A DNA stretch of 28,241 nucleotides, taken from contig DATGHS010000016.1 in assembly GCA_035307785.1 (NCBI GenBank), positions 1 to 28,241 of the forward strand, written 5' to 3'. This DNA is from DATGHS01 sp035307785. GTDB lineage: Bacteria > Planctomycetota > Planctomycetia > Gemmatales > Gemmataceae. The translations under genes were made by a program, and so were the position numbers. This document shows positions 22,340 to 28,241 of this stretch, one piece after another. Numbering within the stretch: the stretch's first letter is position 1; every line of letters starts with the position of its first letter. Below the pieces are notes generated by a model. The model was given only the letters and a program-made list of their open reading frames with translations, had not been told where the DNA came from and ran no database searches.

Positions 22340-25300
22340 TTAATTCACCCCGGGTACATGGATCTTTGCAAGGCGCGTCGGGTCCGCTACTCCCTGCGCG
22401 CGCATCCACGCTTCGGCCCGCTGGCGCTGGTCGCGGGTTTCGTCGCCAATGGGCATTTCGCCAAGCGTCCAGCGAACGGCAGCTGCATAGGTGTTCATGG
22501 CCACGTCTTCATAGCGCTGCAATGCTAACCTCAGCAAGTCCTTCACGTCATCCGCTTTTCCCTGGCAAGCTGCAATTCCCGGCCGCAGGCCGGCCGCCAG
22601 CGCGCTGGCCCACGGCCCATCTTCCTGTTCCAGATCGCGCTCGGCGCGGAGGGCCCAAGGCAAGAGGCGCAACGAGCCTTCTTTGCGGCACATCGCCAGC
22701 GCCAGCGCGCCGCGCAGCTGGTGCAGCGGCACACGGATGACCTGAACGCGAAAGAGCTTGGCGGCCGACAATGCCGGCCAACGCTCTTCGAGCCGGTGCC
22801 AGGCCGCCGCCACGTTGCCTTCGTACCAGTCGAGCCGGCATTCGCTCCAGAGTGCCGTCATGTGCTGCAAGTGAAAGCCGGAGCGCGACCACTCGCTCAT
22901 TTGCTCATGAATCACCTCGCGGGCGCCGGCCGTGTCGCCGGCGACCAGCCGGCATTGCGGGAAGGCGAATGTGGCGATGTTGGTGGCCGCGAAGAGATTG
23001 CCGCGATCGCGCGCTTCCTTGAGCAGGCGCGCGGCCAATTGCTCCATCGCCGCAAATTCGCCGAGCTGAGACAACGTCCAGAACAGGAAGGCGTGGGTCG
23101 TGTCGCGCTCCCAAGCCACGCCGGTGCAGCGCGTGCGGAAAAGAGTTTCCGCAGCCGCCAGCCACTGCCGGGCCGCCGGCCACCGGCCGAGATTGTGCGC
23201 CACAATCCCTTCGGCCATGGCGACCAGTGCCTGCGCATGCGGGTTGATCACGCGCGCGGCCAATTCGCGCGCGAGGCCAAGATATTTTTCCGTCTCGACG
23301 GCGGCCGAGCTTCCTTCCGACGAGCGATGGCACGCTTCCCAAGCCAGCGCCCGCGCCAGACGAAATGGCTCGCCGGCATTCAGGGCGAATTCCAAATGCC
23401 GCGCTTGGAAGTACGCGCCGCTGACGATGTCGAACAGGCTCATGCCGGCGGTGGCGGCCCAGCACAGATCGATGCGTTCCAGCTTTTCGGCCGGGATGCT
23501 TTGCACGCCACGCTCTTCGACGTCCAAGCCGCGGGCGCGCAGCCGGGTTCGATACCACAACAGTGCGAGGTTCGCCCATTGCGGCGAGGCCGGCATCGTG
23601 AGGCCGGCGGTGCGCAGCACTTCGCGCAGCGTGTCCAACCCCAGGTCCACCTGGCCGCTGGCGCAGAACTGGTACGCAGCCTGCCGTCGCAATTGAAAAA
23701 TGCGCGTTTGGTCGGCGTCCTGGCAGGCGGCCAGATAGGCCTGGGCGGATTCGAGGCCGCGGCCGGCCAGGGCCAAATAAGTCGCCAGCCGCTCGCGGGC
23801 TGCACTTGCTTCGGCTGCGGTTGGAGGATGCAAATCGAGGCATAGCCGGTAAAGGTGAGCGGCGCGCTCGAAGGCCAGTGCCTCGGCCGCTTGCCGGGCG
23901 GCTTCACCATAGTATTCCGCTGCCTCGTCGGGCCGGCCGGCGCTCAGGCAATGCCAGGCCAATAGCTCGCGCGGCGCCCCAGGAGCAGCCGAATACGCGC
24001 GCAGCAGCCGTTCGTGATGCGCCGCCTGCGCCGCCGGTGGCAGATGGCGAAGCACGGTTTCCCGAATGGAATCATGCAGGCATTCCAGCTGCGCCTCGGC
24101 ATCCACGGCTTGGGCTCGAATCCAGTGACCGTTGCGCAGCATAGCAAACACGCCATGCGGCTCGGCTTCCACCTCGGCGGACTGAAAGGCAACGCTTTGC
24201 CGCAGTGGCTGGCCCGCCACCGCCAGCACCTCGAGCAGCCGGCGTTCGGCGGACGGAAGTTGCTGCAGGCGCTGCCAGATCATTTGATCCAGCGATAAAC
24301 CGCCGGCCATGGGTTGCGGCAGCAAGCGCACTTGCCGGGCGAGTTCATGAACGTAGAGCGGCCAACCCTGCGATTCACGCGCCAGCGCCGCCGCAACCTC
24401 CTCGCGGCCGGCTTCACTGTCGGCCAGCAACATCAGTGCCAGGCTGGACGCTTCCAGCGGTGTAAGCGGTTCGACGGCAATCTGCGTCAAAACGACGGTA
24501 GAATCTGCCGGCGGCAGTGTTTCGCGCAATGCGCGCAAGCAGGCGTTCTCCTGTTCCTGCTCCGTGCGATAGCTGAGTAACAAGAGCACCGGCGCCGCTT
24601 CCGGCGGCCGAACAAGGTCTAACAACAAGCGCACGCTGTCGGCATCCGCCCATTGTAGGTCATCCAGAAAAAGGACGAGCGGACCATGCCGGGCCAGTTG
24701 CGTTAACAACTCGCGCAAAGAGGCGAAGGCCCGGCGGCGCGTTTCCACTGGATCCGTCACGTCGGCGCTTTTCCAGCCCTTCGCTCCCAATTTCAGCCGC
24801 CGCAAGACGGGAAAGGCGCGGGCCAGGGCCCCCATCTCTTCGGGAACCAGGGTGGCCAGTTCGTCTTCCGGCAGTCCCGCTAACTGATGGCTCAGCGCAT
24901 CGACCAGGCTGTCCATGCCCTTGAACGGAACCGATTCTTGCTCGTAACAGCGGCCGCGCAGGATTACGGCCCGCTCGCGCTCGGCCACGCGCTCCAAAAA
25001 GCGCTCAGCGAGCGCCGTCTTGCCCATGCCCGACCGGCCGCGAATTTGCACGACGGCCGGACGGCCGTTGCGGACCGTAGCAAATACTTGCTGCAATTCA
25101 TGCAGGTGCAGATCGCGCCCGACCAGTGGCACGTCTTCATGGCGCGGCGTAGCCGCGATGGCCGGGGGCAGCGCGGGTTCGTAACCGAGCCGGCGCAGGA
25201 TTTCCAGCGCCTCGGGCCGCTTGGCCGCATCGCGCTGCAGCAGAGCAACGCATAGCGCATTCCACACCTCCGGAATGTCGCCCTGGCGTTCCCTTGGGGG

Positions 25301-26188
25301 AGTCGCATCCATGTGCTGATATTGCCAAATCAACTGGTCGGCCTCGCCTTCGAATGGCCGCTTGCCGACGAGCGTTTCATAAGCGATCACTCCCACCGAA
25401 TACCAGTCGCTGGCCCGCGTGTGCGGCCGGCCGGCAAATCGCTCCGGGGCGATGTAACCCAGGCTGCCGATCAATTCACGACGTTCTTTTCCCGGCGGGG
25501 CCTGCCACGGTTGCACCAAGCCGAAGTCGAGCAACGTGACCCGGCCTTGCGGGTTGATCAAGACATTCGACGGCTTCAGGTCGCAATGCAGCAGGCCCAT
25601 CTGGTGCAAATAATGCACGGCCTCGACGAGCTGTCGAAACGCGGGCCGAAATTGATCGATGCGTTCCTTGCGGTCAGCAATGTTGGCGAAGTGATTGGTA
25701 AAGGGCAAACCTTCCACCAGTTCCATTAGAATATACCAGCGATTGTCATCGGCGATGAGTTCGTAGAGCGTGGCCAGGTTTGGATGGCTCAAGCCCGCTA
25801 GCGAGCGAAATTCGTGTTTGAAGCGCAGAAGCGACGCCGGGTCCATGCGCGGCAGCACCTTCACGGCCACTTCGCCGCCGCGTTTGAGGTCCAGCCCTCG
25901 GTACACGATGCCCATGCCGCCGCGGCCGAGTTCGCCCTGGAGTTCGAGGCCCGGCAACGTCGGCGGGCTCGTCAGTGCCGGTTCGGCGTCCGCCCCGCCA
26001 GTCTTGACTTGCTCGTCAAGCACACGAGAGGTCGGCACGTCGGCGGCGCGTGGTTCATCGCCAGGCAGCCAAGCCCCTACCTCGCCGCAGAACGGGCAAT
26101 TCGGCAGTACCTGCGTGGAATCGCCCGTGTGAATGGGAACGTCTCCCATCCAAATATGGCCACGGGGACAGGTCAAACGCCGCGACAT
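22340..26188 (-). CDS. Large Ser/Thr kinase fused to AAA-type ATPase and TPR domains
   Basis: A 1282-residue cytoplasmic signalling protein. The N-terminus has a zinc-knuckle pair, CPRGH (7-11) and CPFCG (31-35), as in the neighbouring kinase. The kinase domain (about 80-335) has GRGGMG (88-93), VAVK (K110), DFG (221-223) and APE (247-249). The catalytic loop reads HCDLKPSN (201-208): Cys replaces the Arg of HRD, so this is a non-RD kinase that is probably not controlled by activation-loop phosphorylation. An ATPase domain follows with Walker A GRSGMGKT (384-391) and Walker B LVLFLDD (504-510), then about 600 residues of helical repeats. The order resembles PknK-type and MalT/STAND-like regulators, which sense a ligand through repeats and signal through the ATPase. 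Start ATG 26188; no strong Shine-Dalgarno match. Confidence 0.88.
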   Translation of the reverse strand: MSRRLTCPRGHIWMGDVPIHTGDSTQVLPNCPFCGEVGAWLPGDEPRAADVPTSRVLDEQVKTGGADAEPALTSPPTLPGLELQGELGRGGMGIVYRGLDLKRGGEVAVKVLPRMDPASLLRFKHEFRSLAGLSHPNLATLYELIADDNRWYILMELVEGLPFTNHFANIADRKERIDQFRPAFRQLVEAVHYLHQMGLLHCDLKPSNVLINPQGRVTLLDFGLVQPWQAPPGKERRELIGSLGYIAPERFAGRPHTRASDWYSVGVIAYETLVGKRPFEGEADQLIWQYQHMDATPPRERQGDIPEVWNALCVALLQRDAAKRPEALEILRRLGYEPALPPAIAATPRHEDVPLVGRDLHLHELQQVFATVRNGRPAVVQIRGRSGMGKTALAERFLERVAERERAVILRGRCYEQESVPFKGMDSLVDALSHQLAGLPEDELATLVPEEMGALARAFPVLRRLKLGAKGWKSADVTDPVETRRRAFASLRELLTQLARHGPLVLFLDDLQWADADSVRLLLDLVRPPEAAPVLLLLSYRTEQEQENACLRALRETLPPADSTVVLTQIAVEPLTPLEASSLALMLLADSEAGREEVAAALARESQGWPLYVHELARQVRLLPQPMAGGLSLDQMIWQRLQQLPSAERRLLEVLAVAGQPLRQSVAFQSAEVEAEPHGVFAMLRNGHWIRAQAVDAEAQLECLHDSIRETVLRHLPPAAQAAHHERLLRAYSAAPGAPRELLAWHCLSAGRPDEAAEYYGEAARQAAEALAFERAAHLYRLCLDLHPPTAAEASAARERLATYLALAGRGLESAQAYLAACQDADQTRIFQLRRQAAYQFCASGQVDLGLDTLREVLRTAGLTMPASPQWANLALLWYRTRLRARGLDVEERGVQSIPAEKLERIDLCWAATAGMSLFDIVSGAYFQARHLEFALNAGEPFRLARALAWEACHRSSEGSSAAVETEKYLGLARELAARVINPHAQALVAMAEGIVAHNLGRWPAARQWLAAAETLFRTRCTGVAWERDTTHAFLFWTLSQLGEFAAMEQLAARLLKEARDRGNLFAATNIATFAFPQCRLVAGDTAGAREVIHEQMSEWSRSGFHLQHMTALWSECRLDWYEGNVAAAWHRLEERWPALSAAKLFRVQVIRVPLHQLRGALALAMCRKEGSLRLLPWALRAERDLEQEDGPWASALAAGLRPGIAACQGKADDVKDLLRLALQRYEDVAMNTYAAAVRWTLGEMPIGDETRDQRQRAEAWMRAQGVADPTRLAKIHVPGVN

Positions 26189-26584
26189 GCTCGAGTCCGA
26201 TTCGTTTGGTGGACGAGATGGTGGAGAGTAACCGGCTCATTGTAACGAAAATGAGAGAAGAGCGGCAGAGGGCGAGCCAGGACGAAGCCCTCGATATGGG
26301 CTTGCGCCTGGGCCGGCGGCGCTCAGCCTGCTGCCGCATTCGTTGCCGGACTCGGCGGTGGGTTCGCCGGTTCGCGGCAACGAAAGCAACGAAGCAACGA
26401 ATTGGTGGCTCGTGGCGGCCCGATCTTCTAAAGGATTATTGAACAACGACTTGCGGCAGGATAATTCTTCCAGCGGGTAACTGCCTTTCGTTGCCGGTTC
26501 CAGCAAGATACGCCACTATAGCCGGCTCTGGCAACGAATTGATGTGGCCTCAACAGTGGAGGGCTTTACGTGGCCCTACACGCG
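26189..26584. other. Intergenic region with repeated hairpins
   Basis: These 396 bases separate the start of the large kinase gene from the end of serS. They should hold the kinase promoter, though no clear -35/-10 was found. The short open frames across it are rich in Arg and have no recognisable protein. Most of it is occupied by the hairpin-forming segment at 26339-26538. Confidence 0.5.
26339..26538. repeat. Cluster of TTCGTTGCC/GGCAACGAA inverted repeats (family F)
   Basis: TTCGTTGCCG (26339-26348) pairs with CGGCAACGAA (26375-26384). A second pair, TTCGTTGCC (26487-26495) with GGCAACGAA (26530-26538), repeats the same words about 150 bases on. Further GCAACGAA words lie between (26387-26401). 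The two hairpins have different loops, so this looks like degenerate copies of one element. Confidence 0.6.
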
Positions 26585-27883
26585 TCACGGGCGCTTTTTG
26601 GCTTCGATCTTCTCTTTCCCCACCCACTGTTGCAGCACTTTGGACACCGTAACGCTGCCATCCGCCTGCTGGTTATTCTCCAGAATCGCCACCAGCGCCC
26701 GGCTCACGGCCACGGCAGTGCCGTTGAGCGTGTGGACGAACGTGGTTCCTTTCTTCTGCGCGCTCTTGAAGCGGATGTTCAGCCGGCGGGCCTGGTAGTC
26801 GGTGCAGTTCGATGTGCTGGTCACTTCGCCGTATTCGCCATGCTCGCCTCGGCCCGGCATCCAGGCTTCGAGGTCGTACTTGCGGTACGCCGGCCCGCCC
26901 AGGTCGCCGGTGCAAGTATCGATGACGTGATAGGGCAGCTCCAGACCTTGGAAGATTTTCTCTTCAATTCGCAGCAACTCCTGGTGGATCGCTTCACTTT
27001 CTTCCGGCTTGCAGAAGGCGAACATTTCGACTTTCGTGAATTGGTGCACGCGGTAGAGGCCGCGGGTGTCGCGGCCCGGCGCCCCGGCTTCGGTCCGGAA
27101 GCAGTGCGACAGGCCGACGTACTTCTGCGGCAAATCTTTTTCATCCAAAATCTTGTCCTTGTGCATTCCGCCCAGCGTGATCTCGGCCGTGGCGATCAGG
27201 CACAAGTCGCTGTCGGCCACGGTGTAGATTTGCCGCGTTTCTGGATTCGGATCGCGCGGAATGAAGCCGATGCCTTCGAGTACTTCCACGCGGGCCATGT
27301 CCGGCGTGATGACCGGCGTGTAGCCTTCGCTGATTAGCGTTTGCATCGCATATTGAACCAGCGCAAGTTCCAGAAGCACGGCTTCGTTCTTCAGGAAATA
27401 GAACTTCTGACCCGTAACAGAAGCCCCGGCTTCGAAATCGGCCAGATCGAGCGCTTCGCAAATCGCCACGTGGTTTTTCGGCTTGAAATCGAACTTCGGC
27501 GGTTCGCCCCATTTGCGAATGACCTTGTTGTCGTTGGCCGTGGTCCCAACCGGTGCGTCGGGATGGCTCATGTTGGGAATGGTGAGCAAGATCGCGTGCA
27601 ATTGAGCTTTGATCTCGTCTTGCTGTTTTTCCAGCGCCGTTACCTTCTGGCGCAGTTCCTTGCCCTCGGCAATCAATTTGTCCTTCGCCGCCTTGTCTTT
27701 TTCCTTCGGAATCAGCTTGGAGACTTCATTCGCGCGCTGCTGGAGGACTTGTGTTTCCTGCGCGAACTTCTTGCGCTCGTCGTCGAGCCGCACGACCTGC
27801 TCCGCGTCGGCCGTGACATTGCGATTGCGGCAATTGGCTTTGACGGCATCCAGATTCTCGCGAATGAATTCAGCGGAGAGCAT
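26585..27883 (-). CDS. serS: Seryl-tRNA synthetase
   Basis: A 432-residue class II synthetase that charges tRNA-Ser (and tRNA-Sec where present) in the cytoplasm. The N-terminal part starts MLSAEFIRENLDAVKANCRNR and forms the long antiparallel coiled-coil arm (about 25-105, rich in Lys, Glu and Leu) that grips the tRNA's long variable arm. The catalytic core shows motif 2 in CFRTEAGAPGRDTRGLYRVHQF with the following VEMFAFC, the signature TSTSNCTDYQARR, and motif 3 in NGTAVAVSRALVAILENN. The length is normal. ATG 27883 is preferred over GTG 27895 because the family begins at MLS/MLD. The C-terminus (KEKIEAKKRP) is slightly more basic than usual. Confidence 0.96.
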   Translation of the reverse strand: MLSAEFIRENLDAVKANCRNRNVTADAEQVVRLDDERKKFAQETQVLQQRANEVSKLIPKEKDKAAKDKLIAEGKELRQKVTALEKQQDEIKAQLHAILLTIPNMSHPDAPVGTTANDNKVIRKWGEPPKFDFKPKNHVAICEALDLADFEAGASVTGQKFYFLKNEAVLLELALVQYAMQTLISEGYTPVITPDMARVEVLEGIGFIPRDPNPETRQIYTVADSDLCLIATAEITLGGMHKDKILDEKDLPQKYVGLSHCFRTEAGAPGRDTRGLYRVHQFTKVEMFAFCKPEESEAIHQELLRIEEKIFQGLELPYHVIDTCTGDLGGPAYRKYDLEAWMPGRGEHGEYGEVTSTSNCTDYQARRLNIRFKSAQKKGTTFVHTLNGTAVAVSRALVAILENNQQADGSVTVSKVLQQWVGKEKIEAKKRP

Positions 27884-27931
27884 GTTCGGTCTCACAAATC
27901 AAGCGAGCATTCAAGCATAACTGAAGCATGT

Positions 27932-28241
27932 TCAGAGCGGATGAACGCTGAACGCCTCGCTCCAAGACTCATATTCGTCAAGCACTTCCAGATTTTCCGA
28001 TTCATCGCTGTTGCTTATGAAAGCACCGATGGCAACGCTGCCTTTTGCCAACGCGATTGCACCGAGGATGCTTTGAATCGTCGCCGGTTCCGTGCAGTCG
28101 CGTACGTCGCGAAGTGCCAATCCCAACAACACTTGCAGCGCCTCTTTGTAGTCTGCGACGAGCCAACGTGGCATTTGTGGATTGGACTTCCGGTGACGCT
28201 GAACATCGATGGTGCAAACTAGCCCGTAAAAGTTCCAGTCG
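27932..28241 (-). CDS. Hypothetical protein, 5' end outside window
   Basis: The frame is open from the right edge (DWNFYGLVCTIDVQRHRKS...) to a stop at 27932, giving at least 102 residues. An internal ATG at 28174 exists, but the frame is open upstream with plausible protein sequence, so the gene probably starts beyond the window. The visible part has a helix ADYKEALQVLLGLAL, a small hydrophobic stretch (IALAKGSVAIGAFI) and an acidic end (DESENLEVLDEYESWSEAF). No family was recognised. It lies 48 nt upstream of serS in the same direction and might be co-transcribed. Confidence 0.55.
   Translation of the reverse strand, partial: DWNFYGLVCTIDVQRHRKSNPQMPRWLVADYKEALQVLLGLALRDVRDCTEPATIQSILGAIALAKGSVAIGAFISNSDESENLEVLDEYESWSEAFSVHPL

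Noticed and set aside
22721..23845. A 374-residue plus-strand frame
   Set aside because: Antisense of the repeat region of the large kinase; long shadow frames are expected in GC-rich coding DNA.
26560..26578. AGGGC/GCCCT hairpin after serS as terminator
   Set aside because: Only a 5-bp stem and no T-run on the serS strand.

Overview
The window looks like a chromosomal stretch of a planctomycete, moderately GC-rich and densely coded. The main evidence is a large secreted protein with an N-terminal PVC-type heme-binding propeller and a C-terminal CxxCH cytochrome, two very large Ser/Thr kinases with zinc-ribbon N-termini and helical-repeat tails, a STAS-domain protein at the left edge, and many palindromic repeats between and inside genes. 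The family or genus cannot be fixed from the sequence alone. No tRNA, rRNA, CRISPR array, transposase or phage gene was seen.

Layout. (1) 1-132: start of a STAS-domain gene, leftward. (2) 435-4188: a leftward cluster of a KamA-type lysine 2,3-aminomutase followed by two paralogous ATP-grasp ligases. Divergent from it are an APC amino-acid permease and a DUF1444-like protein (4629-7089). (3) 7216-12375: a rightward run with sucC, four small genes (two hypotheticals, a duplicated-domain lipoprotein, a two-helix membrane peptide), sucD and lhgO. (4) 12410-15304: a leftward set of BatA-like and BatB-like VWA proteins and a TPR protein. (5) 15449-16300: a small acidic protein plus a nucleotidyltransferase-fold protein. 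(6) 16343-22295: the PVC-type cytochrome and a membrane-anchored Ser/Thr kinase. (7) 22340-26188: a leftward kinase-ATPase-TPR giant. (8) 26585-28241: seryl-tRNA synthetase and an incomplete hypothetical gene, leftward.

How the genes may work together. SucCD interconverts succinyl-CoA and succinate. LhgO returns L-2-hydroxyglutarate to 2-oxoglutarate, so that run serves the 2-oxoglutarate/succinate part of central metabolism. The KamA, ATP-grasp, ATP-grasp and permease neighbourhood suggests uptake of an amino acid, conversion of lysine to beta-lysine, and ATP-dependent amide or peptide bond formation. The final product is unknown and this is inference.

The most unusual structural signal is a set of at least five different palindromic repeats. 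One forms the last 16 codons and the stop of an ATP-grasp gene. Another is inserted in frame inside the catalytic domain of the first kinase, between the HRD and DFG motifs.
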